This document shows, piece by piece, positions 56,656-64,000 of a stretch of DNA of 64,000 bases. Position numbers and translations under genes: made by a program. Below the pieces are notes generated by a model, which was not told where the DNA came from, did not search any database, and worked only from the letters and a program-made list of their open reading frames with translations. How positions within the stretch are numbered: the stretch's first letter is position 1; every line of letters starts with the position of its first letter. Location: NCBI GenBank assembly GCA_003223215.1, contig QHYH01000094.1:44563-108562 (forward strand), given 5' to 3'. The DNA comes from Acidobacteriota bacterium. GTDB lineage: Bacteria > Acidobacteriota > Terriglobia > Acidiferrales > UBA7541.

Positions 56656-57612
56656 ATGTCCAACGAACTCTCGCGACGAGATTTTCTCGGAGCATGCTCT
56701 GCAGCGGCTTGCGCTGTAACCCTAAGTCTGGCCGAATCTTCAGGGTCGCCTCCCGGCGCTGCCTATACCGGGACTCTTTGCCTCTTCTCGAAGCCACTGC
56801 CAGGGATGGATTGGCGTCGTCTCGCTCAAGCCGCCAAGAGTCTGGGATTCGGCGGAATTGACCTGACGGTACGCAGGGGAGGACATGTACAGCCTGAGCG
56901 CGCTGCCGAAGATCTTCCTAAAGCGGTGGTCGCTATCCGCGAAGAAGGGTTAGATGTTCCTATGATCACTACTGAGCTCACTTCTGCGGACGACCCGGCA
57001 GCGCGCGTAATCTTCTCGACAGCGGCCAAGCTTTCGATCCCATTCTTCAAGCCGGGTTATTACCAGTATAAGATGGTCAACGTGCGGCGAGAACTCGAAG
57101 AGGCAGCCGGTCAGTTCCGCGGCCTGGTCACGCTCAGCAAACAATATGGAATCCAGGCGGGTTACCACAATCATGAAGAGTACATCGGAGCACAGGTTTG
57201 GGACATGGCCTCGGTGATCGACGCCCTTGATCCTAAGTGGGCTGGCTTCTACTTCGACGCACGTCATGCCGTGGCCGAAGGCGGAGTGGGCGGCTGGAAG
57301 ATCGCAACGAACCTGGTGATGCCTCGCTTAAGGATGGTGGCGGTCAAGGACTTTCGATGGGAGAAGCTGGAGAACGTTTGGACAGCCAAAAACTGTCCAC
57401 TGGGAGAAGGCATGGTGGATTGGAGGTATTTTGCGAATGCGCTGGCCGCGGGTGGTTTTCAAGGCCCCATTTCGCTGCACCTCGAGTACGACGTGCCGGG
57501 GGAAACTGCGGCGGCAAGAGAGGAGAACATTGTCGCTGCTCTCCGGCGAGATCTCCAATTCCTGAAGGCACGCTTGCGTGAAGGCTACGGAGCGATACCA
57601 GGTGAGCGCTAA
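56656..57612 (+). CDS. Tat-exported sugar phosphate isomerase/epimerase-like TIM barrel
   Basis: A 318-residue protein starting with [20 protein letters not shown], a twin-arginine leader. The body is an AP-endonuclease-2-like xylose isomerase TIM barrel: [38 protein letters not shown] and [10 protein letters not shown] contain the usual His, Glu and Asp metal ligands. Secreted members isomerise or epimerise sugars or hydroxy compounds. The stop overlaps the next gene by 35 bases, so they are coupled. Confidence 0.85.
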   Translation: MSNELSRRDFLGACSAAACAVTLSLAESSGSPPGAAYTGTLCLFSKPLPGMDWRRLAQAAKSLGFGGIDLTVRRGGHVQPERAAEDLPKAVVAIREEGLDVPMITTELTSADDPAARVIFSTAAKLSIPFFKPGYYQYKMVNVRRELEEAAGQFRGLVTLSKQYGIQAGYHNHEEYIGAQVWDMASVIDALDPKWAGFYFDARHAVAEGGVGGWKIATNLVMPRLRMVAVKDFRWEKLENVWTAKNCPLGEGMVDWRYFANALAAGGFQGPISLHLEYDVPGETAAAREENIVAALRRDLQFLKARLREGYGAIPGER

Positions 57613-59092
57613 GAACCAGCGGCGACTCCAGAAACGCAACCAACTCAGCCGGCGGGAATTCTTGTGCACCGCGCCTTTGGCCTCGCTTTCAGTCCCTCTT
57701 GCGTTCCGGCGCTGGAATACGTTCTACACTTTGACGACAAAGCCAACTGGCATCCGAATCGATGACGTGTCATACGACTACGATGAGTTTCGGTATCGCA
57801 CTCCTTACAAGTTCGCTGGCAAAGAAGTGGACCGCGCCACAATCTTGAATGTGCGGTGCGTCGCGCACGTCACAAACGGCCGCTCGGCTCATGGTTTTGG
57901 CTCAATGCCGATGGGGAACATCTGGTCATTCCCTTCGGAGCGGATGTCTTACGACAAGACGCTCGGAGCAATGAAAGCGCTGGCCAAACGTGTTAGAAAT
58001 ATCACAGCGGACTTCAAGGAGACCGCCCACCCGATCGACATCAACGGGGCCCTGGAACCAGAATACATGACAGCAGCAGATGAAGTTTCGCGCCGCCTGC
58101 AACTCGAAGAGCCCATTCCGAAACTGTGCGTGCTGGTTACAGCCAGCGCCTTTGATGCGGCCCTTCACGATGCCTTCGGAAAAGTTCATGGCCTCAGCTC
58201 GTACCATACGTATGGACGTGATTTCATGACGCACGATCTGTCGCATTACCTGGGGCCGGAATTCAAAAGCGAATACCTGGACCGATATCTGTTGATGGAG
58301 CCGAGCGCACGCCTGGCCCTCTACCATTCGGTTGGAGCCTCGGATGCAATCGAAGATTCGGATATCAGAAAACCGACGGACGACGGCTTACCTGAGACTT
58401 TGTCGGGTTGGATTCGTTACAACGGCCTGACCCACATTAAGATCAAATTGGCCGGCGACGATTTGGAGTGGGACCTCGACCGCGTCGTACGGATCGACCG
58501 CACAACGACTGAGGTTCAAACACAGCGCAGGGTAATAACTTGGGCGTACTCTCTTGACTTTAACGAGCGATGTCCCAACGTAGGCTATTTGCTGGAATTT
58601 CTCCGCCGTCTGAAGGAGAAGGCGCCGCAGGGTTTCGAAAAGATTCGATACATTGAACAACCCACGGCGCGAGATTTGGAGAAACACCGAGAGAATACCA
58701 TGCATGAAGCGGCCAAGTTGAGACCGGTCGTGATTGACGAATCGCTGACAGGGCTCGACAGGCTGATGCTAGCACGGGAGCTGGGCTATACGGGGGTGGC
58801 GCTCAAAGCTTGCAAGGGACATAGCCAAGCGCTACTCATGGCTGCCGCTGCGCAGAAATACAAGATGTTTCGCTGCGTTCAAGATCTGACCTGTCCCGGC
58901 GCATCCCTCGTACACTCGGTTGGACTCGCGGCGCGCGTGCCGGGCGTGACGGCAGTCGAGGCGAATGCCCGGCAGTACGTGCCGATAGCGAACAAGGCTT
59001 GGCAGGAGAAGTTCCCAGGAGTCTTCCTTGTCAAGGATGGAATGATTCGCACCACGAACCTAAATGGACCTGGTCTGGGAGCACTGACATAG
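57578..59092 (+). CDS. Tat-exported enolase-superfamily protein
   Basis: A 504-residue protein starting at GTG 57578, with the leader [19 protein letters not shown]. The body resembles enolase-superfamily dehydratases and epimerases (mandelate racemase or muconate lactonising type): [12 protein letters not shown] at the capping domain, [18 protein letters not shown] carrying a catalytic Lys (KIK), then [11 protein letters not shown] and [13 protein letters not shown] with the metal Glu and Asp residues, and [20 protein letters not shown]. An acid-sugar dehydratase or epimerase acting in the periplasm is plausible; the substrate is unknown. Confidence 0.8.
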   Translation: MKATERYQVSAKNQRRLQKRNQLSRREFLCTAPLASLSVPLAFRRWNTFYTLTTKPTGIRIDDVSYDYDEFRYRTPYKFAGKEVDRATILNVRCVAHVTNGRSAHGFGSMPMGNIWSFPSERMSYDKTLGAMKALAKRVRNITADFKETAHPIDINGALEPEYMTAADEVSRRLQLEEPIPKLCVLVTASAFDAALHDAFGKVHGLSSYHTYGRDFMTHDLSHYLGPEFKSEYLDRYLLMEPSARLALYHSVGASDAIEDSDIRKPTDDGLPETLSGWIRYNGLTHIKIKLAGDDLEWDLDRVVRIDRTTTEVQTQRRVITWAYSLDFNERCPNVGYLLEFLRRLKEKAPQGFEKIRYIEQPTARDLEKHRENTMHEAAKLRPVVIDESLTGLDRLMLARELGYTGVALKACKGHSQALLMAAAAQKYKMFRCVQDLTCPGASLVHSVGLAARVPGVTAVEANARQYVPIANKAWQEKFPGVFLVKDGMIRTTNLNGPGLGALT

Positions 59093-59162
59093 ACGCTCGC
59101 CACGCGATTCCTTTGCGAAATCGCCTTTCCTCACCAGGGGATGGGGAGGATATCGCCGGTTG

Positions 59163-61538
59163 ATGAAGACCCCGACTAACGCGCAACAATCGTGCTTTTT
59201 CCAGCGCTCGTCCGCATCTCGAGTTGCGAGGTCTCTGATTGACTTGGTTGTTTTGAGCGCGGTGTCGGTAGTCGCGCAGAATACTCCAACTACGCCCTCA
59301 AATGTGAGGGAAAGCACGAGAATATACGCACAACTGTGCGCAGGTTGCCATGGCGCTGATGCCCATGGGACAGACAATGCCCCCGGGCTTGCGGGAAACC
59401 AAGGGTTACGTGAACGTTCTGTTCAGGACTTGCGGGACCTGATACGCAAGGGCGTTCCGCGCTCGGGGATGCCTGGTTTCGACTTGTCGCCTCACGAGCT
59501 CGATGCCCTCGTAGCATTGGTGCGCTCCCTGAATGCTCCGTCCGCGGAAAGCACCGTGGGCGGCGACCCGACAGCAGGAGAGTCATTTTTCTTTGGTAAG
59601 GGACAGTGCGCTTCGTGTCACATGATTTCCGGCGCCGGAGCGGCGATAGGTCCTGACTTATCGAACGTGGGCCGGGAAATGACCGTCGACGAAATTCAAG
59701 CGAAGCTGGTGAATCCGAATTCACGAATCGCGCCCGGTTACGAACTCGCTAACGCTCAACTGCGGAATGGAAGCACCATTCGGGGATTTGTGAGGAATCG
59801 CAGTAATTTTGATATCCGGCTGCAGGATCTAACCGGGCAGCTCCACCTTATTCAACAGGGAGAGATCTCAGCAATTACGGAAGAAAAGCAATCGATAATG
59901 CCGCCTGTCAAAGCCAGCCCTGAAGAGCTACAGCATCTAATAGCTTATTTGTGCAAGCGGACGGGCGTCGGCGTTGGAAGCCCTAAGTCTCAGCCGTCCA
60001 AGGTGGCGGGAATCGACTTTGCGAGAATCTCAAATCCGAAGCCGGGGGAGTGGCTGACCTACAATGGTAAGCTGAGCGGAAACCGCTACAGCGAACTTAC
60101 TCAAATCAACAAAACAAATGTGCACGACCTGACTCTGAAGTGGATCTTCTCTGTTCCTTTATGGAAGAACTCGCTGCCCGATACAAACTATTTCGTTGAG
60201 AACATGCGCTACTTCGGACTCGAAACGACGCCTGTCGTTGCCGACGGCATCATGTACGTGACCGGCCCAAATGCCGCCTTTGCGCTGGATCCGCTCACAG
60301 GCCGCGAGATTTGGGGGTATTCGCGCCCGCGTACTCGCGAACTCGTTGGAGACGCGGCTTTGGGTACGAACCGTGGCGTGGCTGTCCTCGTCGACAAAGT
60401 ATTCATGGTGACGGATAGTGCGCATCTGATTGCCTTGAACCGGACCACGGGGCATGTGATGTGGGAAGTCGTAATGCCAGATGAACCTCAGCACTATGGT
60501 TCGACACTGGCCCCGCTTATCGTCAAAGATCTGGTGATTGCGGGGGTTTCTGGCGCTGATTGGGGCATTCGTGGATTTGTTGCTGCTTACAAAGCTTCGA
60601 CTGGCGAACGCGTGTGGCGGTTCTGGACAATTCCAAGTAAAGGGGAACCAGCTCTTGAGACCTGGGGAAGCAAAGAACCTGCACTTGGCGGCGGCTCAAC
60701 CTGGCTGACCGGTTCTTATGATCCAGAGACGGATACTCTGTACTGGTCCACTGGCAACCCTTTCCCCGATTCCGACGATCGCGACCGGTCTGGCGACAAC
60801 CTCTATACGAATTGCATCCTCGCGTTGAACCCTGATACCGGCAAGTTGAAATGGCATTACCAGGTCACTCCCCATGACGTCCACGACTGGGACGCAAATG
60901 CGCCGCTGGTGCTGGTTGACACGAAGTATCAGGGCAGCGATCGAAAACTCCTGCTACACGCCGACAAGAACGGCTTTTTCTACGTGCTTGACCGGACTGA
61001 TGGCCGCGTTCTGACGGCTAGGAACTTCGTTCGTACGACTTGGGCTAGCGGTATTGGTCCTGACGGCCGTCCACAGCGCGCCAAAGAGGAGGATTTTGTC
61101 TGTCCGGAAGTCGGCACAAATTGGAATGCCACTGCGTTCAGCCCTGTTACGCGTCTCTATTACGTCGTCGCTCTGGAAAAGTGCGAGGCAAAACTGACCT
61201 CCAGCGGAGCAAAAAAAAGCGAGACCGACCAGGAGCCTGGAAAGAAATATCTCCGTGCATTCGATATTGAAACTGGAAAGATTGTTTGGGAGGCCCCGCA
61301 AATCGGCCCGGTCGATGGTAAGAGAAACGCAGGAGTGCTGGCCACGGCCGGAGGCATCATCTTCTATGGAGACCCGAGCGGAGATGTAATCGCCCTCGAC
61401 GAGCGCGACGGGAAGGCGTTGTGGCATTTTCCGACGAACGGAATAAACAAAGCCTCGCCGATGACCTACATGGTCGGCGGCAAGCAATTTGTGGCGCTTG
61501 CGGTAGGCCCCAATATCCTGTGCTTCGGTTTGCCGTGA
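59163..61538 (+). CDS. PQQ-dependent dehydrogenase with two N-terminal cytochrome c domains
   Basis: A 791-residue exported protein. After a signal segment (SLIDLVVLSAVSVVAQ) come two haem c sites, CAGCH (59-63) and CASCH (149-153), each with a downstream Met as axial ligand candidate. From about residue 285 a PQQ eight-bladed propeller begins (NRYSELTQINKTNVHDLTLK, and tryptophan-docking repeats such as DPLTGREIWGYSRP, DPDTGKLKWHYQVTPHDVHD). Quinohaemoprotein alcohol dehydrogenases have the same parts in reverse order (PQQ first, haem last). Here haems lead. GGAGG lies upstream; ATG 59163 is used, though a TTG at 59160 is adjacent. Confidence 0.88.
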   Translation: MKTPTNAQQSCFFQRSSASRVARSLIDLVVLSAVSVVAQNTPTTPSNVRESTRIYAQLCAGCHGADAHGTDNAPGLAGNQGLRERSVQDLRDLIRKGVPRSGMPGFDLSPHELDALVALVRSLNAPSAESTVGGDPTAGESFFFGKGQCASCHMISGAGAAIGPDLSNVGREMTVDEIQAKLVNPNSRIAPGYELANAQLRNGSTIRGFVRNRSNFDIRLQDLTGQLHLIQQGEISAITEEKQSIMPPVKASPEELQHLIAYLCKRTGVGVGSPKSQPSKVAGIDFARISNPKPGEWLTYNGKLSGNRYSELTQINKTNVHDLTLKWIFSVPLWKNSLPDTNYFVENMRYFGLETTPVVADGIMYVTGPNAAFALDPLTGREIWGYSRPRTRELVGDAALGTNRGVAVLVDKVFMVTDSAHLIALNRTTGHVMWEVVMPDEPQHYGSTLAPLIVKDLVIAGVSGADWGIRGFVAAYKASTGERVWRFWTIPSKGEPALETWGSKEPALGGGSTWLTGSYDPETDTLYWSTGNPFPDSDDRDRSGDNLYTNCILALNPDTGKLKWHYQVTPHDVHDWDANAPLVLVDTKYQGSDRKLLLHADKNGFFYVLDRTDGRVLTARNFVRTTWASGIGPDGRPQRAKEEDFVCPEVGTNWNATAFSPVTRLYYVVALEKCEAKLTSSGAKKSETDQEPGKKYLRAFDIETGKIVWEAPQIGPVDGKRNAGVLATAGGIIFYGDPSGDVIALDERDGKALWHFPTNGINKASPMTYMVGGKQFVALAVGPNILCFGLP

Positions 61539-61591
61539 CAGCTTGCAAATGTGTCCTGACGAACCGGCGTTATATTCTCAGCACCGCGAAG

Positions 61592-62707
61592 CTAGAACTG
61601 CAAATCACGGACGGCTACCCAACCTTCTACAGACTTGCTGTGGGTGACAGCGCGAACCACAGTTTCGGAAACGAGATCTGCCGCCAACGCGCCGATAACG
61701 GAAATTCCGAGGTCGGAACTTATTCTGTTGGTGGAGACCGCGAAAGTGGAGTCACCGTCGCCGTTCGTGTGATAGGGATTGATGGCTCGCGCAACTCCGG
61801 TTGAAGCCATCATCGCAATCTTGGTCAGCTCGGTCTTTGTGAAAGACACATTGGTTGCAACCACAACGAGCGTTGTACTCCGCAGAGGTACATCGCTGAT
61901 GTTTAAGGTAGAGGAACGCGCGCTCGCGGCGAGTTTTCTTAGCGTTTCGCTAATATTGGCAAACCCCTTGCCGTCATGCCGGAGCGCTCCGGCAACGATT
62001 TTTCCTGTTTGCCGGTCCAGGATGTCGCCGACCGAATTCGCCACAACCAGCGCGCCGATAATGACGTCACCAAGCCGAAGGCTGGAAGTGGCGAGGCCGG
62101 ACTTCATTCCGTTGTAACCCTTGCTCCTAAGCATTTTCCCCACGGTCGCTCCCGCACCGACACCCACGTTGCCTTCCTCAAGTTGGCCTGCGGAGGCCGT
62201 CTGGCAAGCCTTGTAAGCGGCATCCGCGTCCGGGCGAATTCGCGCATCGCCCAGGGCCAAGTCGTCGATTACAGCTCCCACAACGATCGGAATACGAACG
62301 TTGGGAATTCCCCAATCGAATCCCGTCTTGTGCTCTTCCAAGTAGCGAACTGCTCCTGCGACCGCCGACAGGCCCATGGGTCCTCCGCCCGTCAGCAGAA
62401 GTCCGTGGATGGTGTCTATTGGACTCACGGGTTGAAGGAGGACTCCCAAATGCGAGCCGGGCGCGGAGCCGTCGTAATCGACGCCTGCGGTACCTTTGCC
62501 TTCGAAAAGCAATGCGGTACAACCTGTGGGCCGCCGTGAGTCGGTGTAGTGACCCGCTTTGATGCCCGGAACGTCGGCGATAGATCCGGCCCAAGTCTGC
62601 TGTTGGTTCGCTTGGGACGCCCTATTCCCAACAACATCGCGCGCCCAAACCGATCCAACGGATGCCATCAGGGTGCGATTGAATTGACGCCGGGTAAAAG
62701 TCGACAT
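61592..62707 (-). CDS. P1-family (DmpA-like) N-terminal nucleophile aminopeptidase with Tat-like leader
   Basis: A 371-residue protein starting at ATG 62707 (GGAGG seven bases before). The leader STFTRRQFNRTLMASVG is Tat-like. SIADVPGIKAGHYTDSRRPT, GTAGVDYDGSAPG and GGGPMGLSAVAGAVRYLE are P1-family (peptidase S58) marks. The self-cleavage site is expected at the Ser/Thr of LRSTTLVVVATN near residue 274, which would become the catalytic N-terminus. Such enzymes hydrolyse D- or beta-amino-acid amides and peptides. Convergent to the PQQ gene. Confidence 0.87.
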   Translation of the reverse strand: MSTFTRRQFNRTLMASVGSVWARDVVGNRASQANQQQTWAGSIADVPGIKAGHYTDSRRPTGCTALLFEGKGTAGVDYDGSAPGSHLGVLLQPVSPIDTIHGLLLTGGGPMGLSAVAGAVRYLEEHKTGFDWGIPNVRIPIVVGAVIDDLALGDARIRPDADAAYKACQTASAGQLEEGNVGVGAGATVGKMLRSKGYNGMKSGLATSSLRLGDVIIGALVVANSVGDILDRQTGKIVAGALRHDGKGFANISETLRKLAASARSSTLNISDVPLRSTTLVVVATNVSFTKTELTKIAMMASTGVARAINPYHTNGDGDSTFAVSTNRISSDLGISVIGALAADLVSETVVRAVTHSKSVEGWVAVRDLQF

Positions 62708-62874
62708 GGCCAACCTCCATGATTGGGGCATCTGACATTACCTCATTTTCTGAAGTCGAACTACGACACTCCCCGCGAGGAGACAACTGGCCGCATAGGT
62801 TTCGGGCTTGTTGCGTTTTCCGTCTTCCCGGTTCGATTTCGCTCTGATTTTGCGGCGCTTTGGCGCAGGAGAAA

Positions 62875-63864
62875 TTACACCCAGAAAAGTTCGAGGGCGG
62901 CGGTGGGGCCGTCGAGGTGGCCGGAGAGGCGATGCTCGAGGCCATCGCGAGACGGCGTGAGCTGCTGGCGGAGACGGTCCATCTCGTGCTTTGTTAATGG
63001 AGAGAAATTTCTGGTGATAGTGGTGTTGCGCTCGAGCATGGCGAGAGTGGGCATGCCCACGACAGCAGTGGTTACGGGTAAGCTCATGGAATAGCGCAGC
63101 AGTGAATCGATGTCGGCTTTGCCGGCAGCGTTGCCGAGAAGAAATTCCTGGCCGGTGACCTTCATGGCGATAATGCCGAGATTCTTGGCATTGGCGGCAG
63201 GAAGCGCGAGCTCTTCAAAGCGGCCGTTGCGCGATGCGTTCAGCGCCATCTGCACGCAATCGAGATCGTGGCGCTGAATGGCCGTGGCAAGGATTTCGCC
63301 ATTTGTGTGGCTGGTCACGCCGATGAAGCGCGCGAGTTTCTGCTCGCGAGCCTCCAGCAAGCCCTTGAGCGCGCCATCGGGGGCTTCGATTTTTTCGAGA
63401 TCCTCGGCCTGGCCGAGGCTGTGGATGTGCACAAGATCCACGTGATCGGTTTGCAGGCGCGTTAGGCTGCTTTCGAGGCGCCGAAGGAAGGCGTCGCGCG
63501 TGCGATCGGGAATTTTTGTGGCCATCCAGACGTCCTTGCGGCGCGTGGCCGTGACCTTGCCGACACGGCTCTCGCTCTTGCCGTCGCCATAGGCGTAAGC
63601 GGTGTCGAGGTAAGTGATGCCTAGGTCGATCGCATGATTCAGCGCAGCAATGGCTTTTTCCTCGTCTTCGTACATGAGGAAGCGGCTGCCACAGCCGAAG
63701 GCGAGAATAGAGACTTTCGCGTTGGTGCGGCCTAATGTGCGCTTGGGTAGCGAGGCGATAGCAGTATAGGCTTCCGCCGCGTCGGGGAAAAGCGAAAGGC
63801 CAACTCCAGCGGTCGTGAGGCCAACGCGTTCCAGGAATTTTCTGCGGGATAAGTCTTTCCTCAT
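62875..63864 (-). CDS. Aldo/keto reductase with Tat leader
   Basis: A 329-residue protein starting at ATG 63864 (AGGAGG six bases upstream) with the leader DLSRRKFLERVGLTTAGVGL. The AKR catalytic tetrad can be read: Asp and Tyr in YLDTAYAYGDGKSES, Lys in VWMATKIPD, and His in VDLVHIHSLG. It reduces aldehydes or keto sugars using NAD(P)H; a Tat-exported form is common in Acidobacteriota and may use a bound cofactor. It is in tandem with the P1 peptidase gene but 167 bases apart. Confidence 0.88.
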   Translation of the reverse strand: MRKDLSRRKFLERVGLTTAGVGLSLFPDAAEAYTAIASLPKRTLGRTNAKVSILAFGCGSRFLMYEDEEKAIAALNHAIDLGITYLDTAYAYGDGKSESRVGKVTATRRKDVWMATKIPDRTRDAFLRRLESSLTRLQTDHVDLVHIHSLGQAEDLEKIEAPDGALKGLLEAREQKLARFIGVTSHTNGEILATAIQRHDLDCVQMALNASRNGRFEELALPAANAKNLGIIAMKVTGQEFLLGNAAGKADIDSLLRYSMSLPVTTAVVGMPTLAMLERNTTITRNFSPLTKHEMDRLRQQLTPSRDGLEHRLSGHLDGPTAALELFWV

Positions 63865-64000
63865 GGGCACCTCCTGGCACGAAGGAATGATTGTAGCGCT
63901 GAACCGCGGAAGAGACGAGGCTCGCCGCGCGCCGGGCAGGGTGAATTCGTCCAGCCAGCTAACGGCCATAAGGCTTAAACGGTTATAGATTTTTCTGGAC
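63865..64000. other. Upstream region of the aldo/keto reductase gene
   Basis: The last 136 bases hold the reductase's ribosome site and probably its promoter. No other gene begins before the window ends. Confidence 0.4.

Noticed and set aside
1..64000. CRISPR arrays, intact insertion sequences, integrases or phage genes
   Set aside because: I looked for spaced repeats, transposase motifs and tyrosine or serine recombinase signatures and saw none.

Overview
The window looks like a chromosomal piece of an uncultivated soil or sediment Acidobacteriota. I infer this from gene content, since there is no rRNA or other marker gene. The supporting genes are a degraded MacB/FtsX-like permease of the acidobacterial duplicated orphan permease type, many proteins with Tat or signal-peptide N-termini, a Tat-tagged gluconate-dehydrogenase-subunit-3/GMC oxidoreductase pair beside a reaction-centre-type cytochrome c, and a PQQ propeller fused to cytochrome c domains. 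There is no phage or plasmid backbone, no CRISPR array and no complete insertion sequence.

Layout. 0-9.8 kb: the 3' part of a multihaem cytochrome with an LVIVD propeller, then a HAD phosphatase, a phosphofructokinase with pyrophosphate-type active-site residues, xylulokinase, and two envelope proteins of unknown function. 9.9-24.1 kb: mostly single-gene units. These are an MFS transporter divergent from a ROK sugar kinase, a SAM methyltransferase, a decayed NHL-type gene, a large membrane alpha/beta hydrolase, a VOC protein, frameshifted DoxX and DUF1349 genes, DinB, MsrA, a sorbosone-dehydrogenase-like propeller, a Gfo/Idh/MocA oxidoreductase and a NicO-type metal transporter. 24.2-27.7 kb: a LysR regulator divergent from leuA-leuB, with a short LeuA that lacks the regulatory domain.

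28.0-40.7 kb is the most distinctive region. It is a tightly packed lipid cluster with several stop/start overlaps. It encodes a fatty acyl-CoA reductase fused to a degenerate HAD domain, a second extended SDR reductase, a polysaccharide-pyruvyl-transferase-family protein, two acyl-activating AMP ligases, a crotonase, an acyl carrier protein, a diacylglycerol-kinase-family protein, a PlsC acyltransferase and, facing it, a CDP-alcohol phosphatidyltransferase. Together they could activate, reduce and transfer unusual acyl or alkyl chains into polar lipids, for example ether, fatty-alcohol or glycolipid products.

41.0-44.6 kb: a periplasmic GMC dehydrogenase module with its cytochrome c and a clear sigma70-like promoter. 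44.6-49.8 kb: accessory DNA with an outer-membrane barrel, the 3' half of a tRNA-Ile gene (a possible attachment-site scar), a VapBC-like toxin-antitoxin pair and the broken permease. 49.8-53.9 kb: a CheB-CheR-PAS-histidine kinase hybrid and a receiver-only response regulator. 54.1-54.8 kb: a chimeric scar joining the N-terminus of an archaeal-type SAM synthetase to the C-terminal half of an alpha/beta hydrolase. 55.0-63.9 kb: exported proteins, several with Tat signals, for carbohydrate or amide compounds (BNR propeller, TIM-barrel epimerase, enolase-superfamily protein, PQQ-cytochrome dehydrogenase, P1 peptidase, aldo/keto reductase).

Frameshifts and stops recur, often at short homopolymers, but they fall almost only in accessory genes, while long core genes are intact. 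This favours gene decay over random sequencing error, although read-level error cannot be excluded from sequence alone.
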